64,000 nt of DNA from assembly GCA_011947345.1 (NCBI GenBank), contig JAAVTG010000289.1, positions 1 through 64,000 on the forward strand, in the 5' to 3' direction. A program made the position numbers and the translations under genes. Below the pieces are notes generated by a model, which saw nothing but the letters and a program-made list of their open reading frames with translations, was not told the origin of the DNA and made no database searches. Source of the DNA: Phytophthora quininea (taxonomy: Eukaryota > Oomycota > Peronosporomycetes > Peronosporales > Peronosporaceae). This document shows, one piece after another, positions 29,961 through 41,438 of the stretch (within the stretch, counting starts at the first letter, position 1; every line of letters begins with the position of its first letter).

Positions 29961-32900
29961 ATGGACTGGGAGGGCCAGCTGGCTAGCGAGAGCTCCTCGC
30001 TGGGCGACGAGGCGAGACTGGCGTTTCTCGAGGAGTTTGCGCTGGCGGGGAACGCGACAGCCAAGCGCGCGCTGGTGCAGCGGCAGTTCGTGCCTGGCAC
30101 GCCGGACTTTTGGTTCTATGACGCGCTATGCGTGGTGTTAGAGCTGCAAGCGTTGATGGAGGCAGATGAAGACCAAGCGGCCTGGAAGCTGCTCGGAGAG
30201 AACAAGGTGGCGCTGGAGACGACGGAGCAGCAGCTAAGCTCCAGTGCCTGTTGGAGACGCGCCCAGAGGCTGCAGAGACGACGGCTGATGCTGGAGCTAG
30301 ATCTCTGCTACAAGCTCAAGAGACCCGGCACAGAGATCCTAGGTGTGACTCAGGATCTCGACGTCGCTGCAGGTCAACTACTTGGACCCTGAACCTGTGG
30401 GCGCTGTCAGTGTGAGGAAGGAGGCACTGCCGACAACGTTGAGGTATGTAAAGTAATTGTGGAAATTATAAGAAGAGATGCCTTATTTTTATTGTTTGTG
30501 TGGTTGAATGCAGTCACGAGTTGCTGGATCTGGACAAGATTATTGATGCCAAGCTGGAGTTGCTGAAGTTAGATGCGATGAAAGTGGAGACATTGAAGCA
30601 ATTGCTACGGAGCTTGGATATTTTTGGTCGAGAAAAACATTTCAGAAGGTGTGTGAGTGGGATGGAGCCGATGACGACCGCTGGAAGCTGCTGGAGGTGT
30701 TTTTGGATGAATTTGCGTTCGAGTACACGGATATTCCGAGGTAAGTGGGATATCTTGTAAAGCGATGGATATATTGCAGTCTAATGCTTGTTTTTTGCGT
30801 AGATACTTGGATCTTATTGTGGAGGATGTGAAGCGTTCGAAGGATTTGTACCACCAAGGGTGGAGTTTCAGTTTTCGGACGGCACATAACAAGTTATCTT
30901 TCTCTCAGCTATTAGAATGCGCCCGGCGATCCCCAGAACACTTCAAAAGCAATACGCAGTTTGCTGTACGTGGAGTTCAACTACTAACCGCTGCTGCGAA
31001 GGTGGATACTTCACAGCTTTCTGACTTCAAAGATGAAGCTCGGTATGCGATAGAGCTGCAGCAGATTACTACGTATCTCGAGTTCTTGCACGATTTTGCT
31101 GGGTTCAGCTGTGGATGATATTCGTGTCCCGATACTGTATCGCAAGCTGGAACTCCTTCGTTTGGCGTGCTTTGTGAACCCGAAAGCTGCCAAGGATTTA
31201 TTGGAATGTCTAGTGGAGTACATTAGGATCGCAGGCAGCAACACGCTCAGATACTTTGGTTCTGTTGGGGAGTTTGGGTTCCAGAATGTATCCCAACAAA
31301 ACCATGAACGCATTCTTGAGCAAACCTTGCGAACGATCTGGCGTTCTGGGGTCGACGCTCAAACTGTTGCAACCGCAATTGCTGGCCAATTAGATACCAA
31401 GTTTCTGGAAAGTCAATACGCTTTGACTATGATAAAGATGGGTCAGGGGGCTATTTCGCAGTGGACGAATATCCTTCTAAACAATGGGAGCGATTTAGCT
31501 GAACAAGCCAACTCTTCCGAATTGACTTTTTGTGAGTCTAGCCCTAGCTATTTTATGCCAGAAGACCCGCTTCGAATCTATGTCCGCGCCCGTAATGTCA
31601 AGACGGTCACAGCGCACTTGTACGAAATCAAAACCCTGGAGTACTACTCGCGCTTACGCCGTGAGATTAAAGGAACATCAGTCTCGACGGATTGCTGCCG
31701 ACAGAAGAGCAGGTGATTGACTTATCTCATTTATCTGCATGGCAAGAAGCAAGAGTTCCTGTCGAGTTCTTCTCCAAGAAGGCTCAGCGCGGAGCATTTG
31801 TTGTGGAGGTATTCGAGAAGGGGCTGACATGTCGAGCCATCCTTCGGAAGGGGTTTCTTCGTCATGTTGAACGCATCACACATTCAGGTCACGAGTTCAC
31901 AATTCTGGATGAACGTGGAAACCTTCTCCAAGAGACACGAGCTCTTGTACTAAATCTTAAGACCGGAGGCAGCAAAGCTCAACTTGGACGTGAGTACTGC
32001 TCAGATCACAATGGAGTCATCACTGTGCCATTCCGCCATCCAAACGAGCCATTGCAGGACAATTTTGCGATTGCTTTTAGCGTCGGATCGTTTGGTAGTT
32101 TTCATGGCTCCTTTGATTATCTTCCAGAATCCTTTGGTATGGCTATCGACATGCACATTGACAGCGAGCAATTGCTTCCCGGTCGCATTGCCCAGCTTGT
32201 GACGCGATCTCGCATCCTAGTGGCTGGGATAGCAACAGGTGAGCCTTTGAGCCTTCTTGTTGACGTCAGATTGGAGATTGAGGTTGGTCTTGTCAATTCG
32301 AGCAACGTTGGCTCCAGTTCTCACAAGGAAACGCAGACTTTTGAGAGTATGGAAGATATCTTGAGTAATCCACCGCGATTCGAAATACCGATGCAAGGCA
32401 GAGATATACGGGTGACGATAAAGCTCGTGTTCGCCGTCCTGACCCAACGAACGCAGGCGATTTACCGGAAGTGAGTGCTTCAAAGCACTTTGCTGTTCAG
32501 CGAGTAAACGACTTCGAACAAGAAACGTGTACCCCTCACTTTGTTCGCAGGCCACTGGTACCTCAAGATCCGACAAGCCCCGAGGAGTTTTGTCTGTTAA
32601 TATTGGGGCATAATGGCGAGCCTGTCCCTAATGTGCGAGTGGATCTCCAATTCAAGCATGTTCACAGCATGGAGCTTATTTCGGCAAGCCTTCAAGCAGA
32701 CACGACAGGAGAGATAAAATTGGGGAAACTCGATGCTATCGAAACTCTTTCAGCAGCGTTTTCTGGTTCCTCGGCTCAAAGGTGGGAGTGGGAGTTGCCA
32801 AATCTGCGATCATATCGACCGCAGATTGTGAATTGTTCCGCCGGAGAAGCGATTGAGATTCCAATTCCTTTCGCGTTCTCGAGTCATGTGCAGAGTTGGA

Positions 32901-35900
32901 TGAAAGACAATCTAATATCGGTGTGAAGTTGTGGATACAGTGCTGCAAAGCGCTGCTCAATCAGCGCAACTTGAAGTCATGACGAACAAGTTTCAGCACC
33001 CCATCGGCTTTCGAGTTCTCATCTCACAAGCAGGAGCGTATTTGCTATATATCCGGCCGTTGGACATCAAATATCCGATCACAGTGAGTGAAAAGAAAAA
33101 CGCGCTGGGACTGATCGTTCAGCCTACGCAAATTCTGCTCGCCACGCGAACTGTGCCGCTAATCATTTGCTCACAAGAGCTAAAAGTCAAAGGCGATAAA
33201 AAGGTGCTAGAGGTATGCCTTCGAAACTCGTCTATCGCCTCGACTCTCGTGGTCGTATCTTTCAAGCATTTTCTGGACAGTCGCAAGCGGAAGATCAGTG
33301 AAGTGATTCTTGGAGATGGTCTCACTAATGCTTCAAGCTCAAGATCTCGACTACCGAAGTTGTCCTTTCCATCTGAACCGCACGAAAATGATTATTTGAA
33401 AATGCGAAAGATCAGTGACGAATACGCCTATATTCTGCAACGACGGGCCCTCGTTTCAGCAAGTGAAGCATCGTCGCTTTTCCTTGGTCTGCCATCACTG
33501 TCAAAGCCATCTCTGCTGCAGAACCCGCACGTCGTCAGTGAATCGGATATGGAAGTGGTCACGGCTCAGGCCGGCGACGCCATAACCGGTTTCAAAACAA
33601 CATCAACAGCGGATATTAGCGCTGGGGGTGTGGGAGAGGCGGCCAAATGCCGCGGGGATAGTGCAATGCGGCGCCGCAAGATAGTGGATACCCATCCTTT
33701 GCCTAGTATGTCGTTTCTCGGGGAACAATCGATAATTGTCTCGTCGTCCGTTGTTGATCCGAGTGGAGTGGTTCGGGTGGATCTTGATGGCTTGGATTTC
33801 TTCTCGTGTGATAAGGAAGCATTTGAAGTTTGTACAATGGTTTTTGATCTCGAGTCGGGATATGTGTGCACACAAGAAGTGACCGTTTCTCCCAATCAAG
33901 CCGTCACTTCAGCAATACCAAAGCAAGATATACGCCTCTCGACCGAAGAGGCGCTCGCACCATCCAAACATTTCCAGCAGGCGGACAGTCACGAATGCGT
34001 TCGTGCTGGAGAAGAGAAATGTTACCGCGCTCGTTTTCAAGCGCATACGCGTTGTATGAAAACCTGGATAGCGCGATTGATTTGTGGCCCACCCTTACGA
34101 CAGGCAGTGAGGTCGATGCCGTGGCCGCAAAATTGAAAGAGTGGAGGCGGTTGACTATGCAAGAGAAACTCCACTTCTACTACGTGAACGCCTGCGATGA
34201 CTTTAACTTTTATATTTCCCGAAAAGACCCGTCGTTTTTCGAGTTGTACGCTCGTCCGTTGATCGTCTCCAAGGTATCGAAATCATTGATTGACTACTAC
34301 GTTCTCAACGATGAAACGAGTTTGCGTCGATTTTACTTAGCGCCAGCTGCATTCCAGCGTCTAAGCTGCATCGAAAAGCTACTAATCGCGGAAAGAATGA
34401 CTGATTCCGGTGAAAGGGAGCGAATTTGCCGAGCTGTTATCCGCGAAATTGAAGCCAGCTACCCGGCAAAGTGCTCCTCGATCACACTTGCAAATATGTT
34501 CAACACTGTAATTTCACAAGGACAAGTTGACCCGACATCTGCTACTCCGTTAGAAGAAGAAACTGTGATGGCATCTGGTTTTGGATTGGCGGCACCATTG
34601 CCTGAGAGTGTTGCCTATTCTCCAACCGCGGCACGCGCAGCTCCTCCTGGTGCCTCTGCAAACATGTCATTTGGTGCTTCATTTGGGGGAGCGCCTTCGA
34701 TAGCGTTTTCGCATCGTAGTGAGCAGTGCATGACCAGTTTGCCTAGTACGAAAAAGCACGTACTCGATCTGACTGAGAGCTCAAATGATCGTGATGATGA
34801 CTTTGGAGTGCGTAGTCTCGATAGTGAGAGCTTTGGGAGTGATGAAGATGAAGAAGATGACGATGGTGATGACTCAGAAGCAGATGATCAGAAGAAGAAA
34901 GCAAAGAAAGTCAAGCAAGATGTACACTATATCCCACCAGGAAAAGTACGCAAACTGCAAGAGAAGCACTACTTTACAGAGCAGTATCCATCGCTGGTCG
35001 GTGTGAATATGTTTTGGAAAGAGTTTGCCGAGCACATGATGCGCTCTCCTGGCCAAAGGTTTGTCTCGTCGTATTTTCCAGAGGCACTTACGTCAATCAC
35101 AGAAGGGCTATTCGCTCTTGCGGTATTGGATCTAACTGCGGACACAGCGCCGGCCGATGTGCAGCTAGTTACTGCGTCAAGTATTCGTGTAAAGGTTCCT
35201 TCTTCTAACGATACGGTGCTCTATCACCGGAGTATTGTCCCAGCCCAAAGCAACCCAGACGCCAACTCCATCCTGATCCTGAAACAAGAGACTCTCGAAC
35301 AAAACAACGACAAGTGCCTTGAGTTTGTTGTCAACAAACTGTATGTTACAACTGTGACATTGAGTAACATTGGCTCAAAGCGCCTGGATGATATCAACTT
35401 GCTGCTTCAAGTCCCTCAGGGAGCTATTCCAATGGAATCGCGAGGCTTCTACACGAGAAATGCGATGACCACGATCGAGGCAAACCACACCCGTGAGTTT
35501 TCGTTTTCGTTTTATTTTCCGATTGATGGGGTGTTCGAACAGTATCCAGCTCGAGCTTCGATTGGAGGCGAAGTGGTGGCATGGGCAAGCCCACAAGGCG
35601 ACTCGTCGTTCACATTTAAGGTTGTTCGCGATGCTACCTGTGTGAATTTAGCATCATGGAACGATGTTAGCGCCCGAGGCTCGATTGAAGAGGTGACACG
35701 TTTCCTTGAGTCGGCAAAGCCTGACGTCAATATTGACTACGGAAAGGTGTATTGGCGATGCCATGACGAGAACTTTTACCGCGGTCTCGTCACTTTCCTC
35801 CGAAGCAGAATGATCTTTGTGCCAGGCATTTGGAAATATTCGCTTCTTCATCGCGATGAAGCAGGGTCAAAAGAGTTCTTTGGTAGCTCTGATGACCTCG

Positions 35901-37270
35901 CCCAGTCCATTGGCAGCGGCTTTTTTCCTCCTTTGTGGATGAAGCGCGATTGTATCGCAACGAACGATCTGGATCCGCATTCGAGCGCTTTGACCATTGT
36001 GAGTTTGGTCCGTTCTTGACAAGACGTGTGCATCCGATGACAGGGAAAGTGGATGCACAGGTATCTTGGGGGCAAAGTGCGCCTACGAAGGCAATGGGCA
36101 AACGCATTTTAAACGCACAAGCACGAGAATACTTTGGCAGTCTTTGTCAACGTCTTGGCATGCGCACTCACTTGGACGGACAAAACTTGCTCGTGCTAAC
36201 GTTTTACATGGTTCTATTCGACCGGATTGACAAAGCGCTCAATATTTTCAGTCAGCTGAAGACGCTTCCACCGAAGACAAAGGAAGGGGTCGAGGGTACT
36301 GTACAATACGCGTATCTTGATGCTTTCCTCGACTTTTTCCGCAGCACTAGCGACGCTGGGCTGAAGTTCAGTGCAGCTCGTCGCGCTATTGCTCAACACA
36401 TCGAACACCCGCAGCCCCGATGGCGACAACGTTTCTCCAACATGAAAAGCTTTGTAGAAGAGTTCGATGCGTTTGAAGCGCACAAGTTGAATCAACTTGA
36501 GCAGATGGAAATCATCGACGTCCCGACAGATCAAAGACCCTTCCACAGCTATCAGCATCGTCCGGCTTGGGAACCAAGTTAAACTGGAGGCGAATGTAGG
36601 AGCTGGTATGGTCATGCTAACTACGCAGTGTCTTCGACAGTGCGAGGTATCTCTACCCGGTGGACTTGGAGCTGATGTTTTCAGCCGAACCATTCAATAC
36701 CTCCGCCGATTCCGCTGCCTCCACATCCAGTCTGTTGCTAATTGAGCCTCGCACCGCCTCGTCGTCGACGTCGTGCCAAGCAGCGAAGATCTAACTAACA
36801 CAACAGTGTCGATACCAAACGAGCTAGTAGCCACCCAGATGATGGTCCGAATCCGCGAGATTCCGTCCTCACGCACTGTCAGCACTGTAGCTCCGCCGAT
36901 CGATCTCATCCGCCCGTATTTCAACTCACGTTTGACTGTTGAGATCATGACGCAGTGTGGCGTACTGCAAGTCCTTCACGACGGTCTACCGGTTCGCTCA
37001 TGCTACATCAAAGTATACGCCAAGGTGTCGTCGAGTGGAGGCCGCTCCCGCATCAAGACCGAGTTCTACAAGGATGGCTACACGGACCTACTCGGCAAGT
37101 TTGACTACGTCGGGATCAACGGCGACCTGATCTCCAGCGTCGAGAAGTTTGCGATCCTGATATCGCACGAGAAGTTCGGCGCGAGCGTGGAGCAAGTGGA
37201 TCCGCCCGTATTGGCTGCAACGGTTGGGGATTTTACCAAGAAGGACGAACGCGAGATGTTGTTGTACTAG
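29961..37270 (+). CDS. Giant protein of unknown function (about 2,400 residues)
   Basis: Starts MDWEGQLASESSSLGDE, with short introns around 30.44-30.51 and 30.74-30.80 kb, then essentially one long exon. At least nine frame breaks occur, several clearly in base runs (30633-30637, 31096-31099, 35921-35926). The N-terminal third is helical (HELLDLDKIID, SAVDDIRVPILYRKLELLR). The middle has repeated beta-rich stretches like Ig/macroglobulin-type modules (DPLRIYVRARNV, NGEPVPNVRVDLQF, VDLDGLDFFSC), with a TEE-type segment GLLPTEEQVIDL. A region WRRLTMQEKLHFYYVNACDD to LIDYYVLND follows, then an acidic-basic patch (34.83-34.91 kb), and a C-terminus with KAMGKRILNAQAREYF. I do not recognise a named family. 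My impression of similarity to very large bacterial proteins of the alpha-macroglobulin style is unverified. No signal peptide, so probably cytosolic. Confidence 0.65.
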
Positions 37271-37332
37271 CATGAAAAACGTTGTTTCCCATTGACATAA
37301 CCAATCGAGAATACCATGCAATCCCTCCAAAA

Positions 37333-38700
37333 TTACCCGTATGGATGGTAGTTGTTGTTTAACAACAACGACTTGTTGCGGTAGCACACGCAGTTCTTTT
37401 GTCCGCAGCCAAAGCAGAAGACGTGATTGTTGGAGCAGCGCATCGTTTGACAGCCAGAGATCTTCAACACGCCGATCCCGCACGTTGGGCACTGCTTGCC
37501 CTTCTGCTTTCGCACCATTTCGGCGTACTCGCGATCCGATTTCAACGTCGACGTGTTCGGGTCCATTTCGCGCAGAAAACGATCGTACTGGGCAAACTTG
37601 GTCTTGGTCAACACTTTCCGCACGTAATCGACCGGGAACTCCGTCGAGCAGCAGCGGATCGGCACTCGTTGGCGGTTTTCAAGACTCAAATGTGCCATGG
37701 TAGCTACGCACGACCGGCAATATCCGTGACCACACGGCCCAACAAACCACTGCGCTGTTCGCTTGACCGACTCGAAGCACGAGCTGCACTCCCGTTTGTC
37801 GTCCACTTGGCTGGGTTCGTCTTTTGCCTTATTCTGCTTGGCAGTAGTGGACCGGAGAACAAGCGCGGAGTTTGGAGCCTGCAGCCGCCGTGCCTTTCGA
37901 GCACGTGGTGCTACTTCAGCTACAGCTGGAGCTTCACGCTTACCTCCACACTTGGTGGTCGGGGTTGTGCTGCTACCTTTATTTGTGTTACTCCTCGCCA
38001 ATATCTTTGCGTAGCGCGTCAAATCTCGACCGCTGGCAACATGTTGCACCATGCCCATAGGCAAATCCATCCCGCAGCAACTTGTTGGCACAATGTCGTT
38101 GTACAATGCTGTGCTAACTTCCGTGAGCACACAAACGCGGCAAAGATAATGTTCGCATGGGGCTTTGAGGGGTTGTCTGCACGGAGAACGACATGTCTGG
38201 CATTGTACTTGGGTTGTAGCGTCTGGCGCGGCGGCGATATTCGTCGGTGACAAGGATAAATACTTCGCCGTTGTCGATCGTAGCCGCGCCAACACAGAAT
38301 ACCCAGGCGCTTGAGCGCCAGCGGCAGGTGCTTTCAGCTCTTCGTCGGCAGGTACGAAGGGTGCAGGTGGAGCATGAAAGCGTGCGTCTGTGTTCCCGTT
38401 GACTGCGCTCGTCCTAATACCACTTGCTCGGTTCACCAGAAACGAGTAGTAGGCGTGTTCGGCATGCACCATCACTTCGCGAATGTAGTCGAAGGGGACC
38501 ACACACTTACAGCATTCCAACGGAACTTCTTGCGAGGACAAGGTCGCTCGTGCTCGCTGCGCCAGACACGCTCGGCATAAAATGTCTCCACACACCAAAG
38601 GGAATAGCTGCGCTGGTTGCGCTCCCGAAGTCAACCACGAAAAACTTCCTCCGCACGAAGTGCATTGAGGAATTGGCTTCGTTCTTCCTCGTGTCTGCAT
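37333..38700 (-). CDS. RING/RBR-type zinc-finger protein with repeated RING modules
   Basis: Intact 455-residue ORF. Three related modules of the form CxxC...C(G/E)Hx(Y/L)CRxC...CC are visible: CTSCGGSF...CGDILCRAC...CCKC (about residues 13-65), CQTCRSPC...CEHYLCRVC...CCGM (about 165-212) and CSSCFESV...CGHGYCRSC...CCSTEFP (about 310-365). They are followed by CPTCGIGV, SGCQTMRC, HVFCFGCG (about 405-435), which resembles the IBR/RING2 end of RBR ubiquitin ligases. A ubiquitin E3 role is expected; the last module could carry the catalytic cysteine. Linkers are basic and Ala-rich. A tandem relative lies directly downstream at 38866. Confidence 0.75.
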   Translation of the reverse strand: MQTRGRTKPIPQCTSCGGSFSWLTSGAQPAQLFPLVCGDILCRACLAQRARATLSSQEVPLECCKCVVPFDYIREVMVHAEHAYYSFLVNRASGIRTSAVNGNTDARFHAPPAPFVPADEELKAPAAGAQAPGYSVLARLRSTTAKYLSLSPTNIAAAPDATTQVQCQTCRSPCRQPLKAPCEHYLCRVCVLTEVSTALYNDIVPTSCCGMDLPMGMVQHVASGRDLTRYAKILARSNTNKGSSTTPTTKCGGKREAPAVAEVAPRARKARRLQAPNSALVLRSTTAKQNKAKDEPSQVDDKRECSSCFESVKRTAQWFVGPCGHGYCRSCVATMAHLSLENRQRVPIRCCSTEFPVDYVRKVLTKTKFAQYDRFLREMDPNTSTLKSDREYAEMVRKQKGKQCPTCGIGVLKISGCQTMRCSNNHVFCFGCGQKNCVCYRNKSLLLNNNYHPYG

Positions 38701-38865
38701 CTTCCGGCGAGAGTTTCAAAGTGATCGAAGAAAAAGGCATCAGCCATCGAAAACATGGGACTGGACGCTTTTCAGTTGAATTACCAAAGAAAACGACATG
38801 AAAGCCGTAAAGCCTGAGTTAGGTGAGATCCTCGCCAAGAATCTGCCGCAGCTCAGCCTCAGGAA

Positions 38866-39571
38866 TTAAAGGACAGTTGCATGACCCCATACACGCACAC
38901 ACGTGAAGCAGAATTGGTGACCGTTTGGGCACGTCATGTGAATGCACCCAAAGTCGCGCTGGACTCCAATCCCGCAACCAGGACACTGTTTCGCCCCTAT
39001 TGCCTTGACAGTAGCCATGTACTCGGCATCGGACGCTAGGTCCGAGATCTTCCAGTCCTTCTCCGCCAATATGGCGCGGTACTTGTTGTAGTCCACCGCG
39101 ACAGTCAGCACTTCACGCACATAGTCGACGGGCAGCTCCTTCTTGCAGCAGCGCAGAGGCACAAGCGCACGGTCCTTCAAAGCTAAACGGCACATGCGCC
39201 GCAAGCACGGCAGGCAATAGTAATGACCGCAAGAAGTCGCTCGCACGTCGCGCTTGTTCTTCTTGATGGAGCAGCCAGCGCACTCCATGTAATCCGTTGC
39301 TTCTCTACGGTACCACGCCATATACTGTGCGAAATCGGAGCGAGTCAAGACGGTCTTTACTTGATCCAGCGCGACTTCCTCTCGACACGCCCAGCAGGTC
39401 GCTACGACAGAGTCCTTTAGCGCTTTGCAACACGCCTTGGACAGACAAGTGAAGCACACGGGGTGCTGGCAGCTGGTCAAGACAATCTCGCGTGTCGTCC
39501 TCTTTTGACGCAGCACGACGCCGTCTTTTGGACAGCTTCAGTCGGATCTTGGCTCTCGTTGTACTTGGCAT
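38866..39571 (-). CDS. RING/RBR-type zinc-finger protein, shorter paralogue
   Basis: The well-supported part is 38866-39516 (216 residues). It has two RING-like modules (CQHPVCFTC...CWACREE and CAGCSIKK...CGHYYCLPC...CCKKELPVDYV) and a final CPGCGIGV, FGCIHMTC, HQFCFTC block. The ELPVDYVREVL and AKQCPGCGIGV segments match the neighbouring gene closely, so the two are tandem duplicates. No ATG opens that frame; MPSTTRAKIRLKLSK at 39571 lies in another frame and probably forms the true N-terminus, with an indel near 39520. The extended start is tentative. Likely a ubiquitin ligase component. Confidence 0.68.
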
Positions 39572-39652
39572 GGGCCGCAGGTTTCCACGCGAGTGCTTCT
39601 CGAAAATGCGGGCACTAAGTAGGTGATCCCGTTAGCGTCGCGTCCCGCATCG

Positions 39653-40505
39653 TTACCGCACAGTCTCGCAGCAGAAGAACCTTGTAATCTGCTTGGCTAG
39701 TCTCGTCATCACATGCAGCATGGCCAACGCCATCAGCAGCAACCCAAACGCCGTCGTATACACGGCAAAGGGTACTTCTTTGTCGTGTGGTCCAAGTGAA
39801 TCGGCACGCGATTGTCTCCGATCATGAACCCCAACACTTCAAGCACTAGCACCACCGATAAGAGCTGTCCTGCTCCGACTAGTAGCTTAAACACTGCAAA
39901 ATACACTATCGCCAGGATGGAGCGAGGTGACATGATTTCCAACGAGCGTTCGAACCTCGGACAAGGCTCCAGAACCCGCTCAATATCTCCAGGGACTGGA
40001 GGAGGGATCCTAATAGGCAGCAACGGGTGCTGCTCCGTCGCATCAACTTCTAGCGACTCCATGTCGATGCAATCGGCCGCCGAAGCAGCCAGTGCATTGT
40101 AGACGAAGGCGTCGGTGCAGCACAAGTAGAAGACCGTCCGTAACAAGCTTTGGAGGACCAGCAACCGAAGCCGCAGAGCGGCAGCGTTATGACGCCCAAC
40201 ACGCCTAAACTCCACACTAGGAACGCACCGACGACGCCCAACACGAAGCTGCAGCCGTTAAATAAAACCATCCTGAAGACGCGGCTGATGAGCGCGCAGG
40301 GCCGCAGGATGCCCCAGCTACGACTGCGACGTACGGAGACTCGACGGTAGGACGGAATGGCAGTGTTGTAGCGAGGCTGGGAAGACGACGGCGGCGACGA
40401 GAAGTCTGGGATGGCTTGGTACAGGCGCTGCGACGACGGAAGAGGGTCGGTGGCCCTGTAGGACGTCGCCTCAGCCTCCCGCGGCGGAGAAGCTAACGCC
40501 ATCAT
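39653..40505 (-). CDS. Multi-pass membrane protein, family M paralogue 1
   Basis: About 285 residues after two single-base corrections (near 40160 and 39785). A cytosolic-type N-terminus rich in Ser/Pro/Arg is followed by hydrophobic segments. The family block appears as ITLPLCGFG then LLVLQSLLRTVFYLCC, then SPRSILAIVYFAVFKLLVGAG and a last segment ending ITRFFCCETV. The same blocks occur in four other genes of this window (49715, 50769, 59952, 60942). No known domain is recognised; the protein probably resides in an internal or plasma membrane. Confidence 0.65.
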
Positions 40506-40567
40506 GTTTATGAATTTCTTAAAAAAATGGTACTACAGTACTTTGAGTCGTTTTTGAGTTATTGCAA

Positions 40568-41244
40568 ATGACGAAAGTTGAGGTGGCTGTGGCGGCGGCG
40601 ATAGGCGCCGTAGCGCTATACGGGCTGCTGCGGATGACCCGCGCGAAGGTGTACGACGCTGTGATCGTGCAGTTGACGACTGGCTGGTACCAGGAGGTGC
40701 TACAGCGTCTTCCTAAGGACAGTAAACTGCTGGACGTGGGAGTAGGTACTGGACTGGCCCTCATCAACAACGCAGAGCTGCTCAGGGGTAAGAACATCGC
40801 CGTGGATGGCGTCGACTATGACGCGGACTATGTGAAGCGCTGCAAGGAGCTACTGAAGACTCACGGACTCGAGAAACAAGTGACGGCGCACCACGCCTCC
40901 ATTTATGACTATCAAGGGGTCCATACGACGCCGCCTATTTCAGCTCGTCGTTGATGTTGATGCCTGACGCTGTGAAGGCGCTTCAACACTGTGCCAAGAT
41001 GCTGAAGCCCAAGGGGAAGATCTACGTGACGCAAACCATCCAGACGCAGCACTCGAAGCTCGTGGAGATTGGCAAACCTCTGCTCAAGTTCCTCACTACC
41101 ATCGACTTTGGCACGGTGACCTATGAAGAAGACTTGCTCCAGACCTTCAAGAAGGCGGGACTTACACTGCAAGAACATGTGGCGATCTCTGGCTCGAGCA
41201 TGACATCCACGCGCTCGTTCCGCTTGTTTGTGCTGGAGCCGTGA
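40568..41244 (+). CDS. SAM-dependent methyltransferase, membrane-anchored
   Basis: About 225 residues read across one missing base in the run at 40916-40919. An N-terminal hydrophobic anchor (VAVAAAIGAVALYGLL) is followed by the class I methyltransferase fold: LLDVGVGTGLAL (motif I, SAM binding), VDGVDYDADYV (acidic loop), then GPYDAAYFSS in the shifted frame, MLKPKGKIYVTQ (motif with the post-I strand) and a C-terminal SFRLFVLEP. Start is the ATG at 40568, since the frame upstream lacks one. The substrate cannot be told from sequence. It is divergent from the membrane paralogue at 39653-40505, with only about 60 bp between the starts. Confidence 0.8.
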
Positions 41245-41438
41245 GCTCTCACCACGACAAGTGCAACTGTAGGAGGGAAGGGATGAAGACGACCAACTGA
41301 TGCTCCAATAGTTTTTGGTTTTGTAGTTTTTCCTTTGGTGGGTCCTGTGGATGAAGGATACTTTGTGGTGAGTATGTTTTCCATAAATTACTTGAGATCT
41401 TTGAGCAGGCACTTGAGAAGTGAGCGAGGGAGAAGTTG

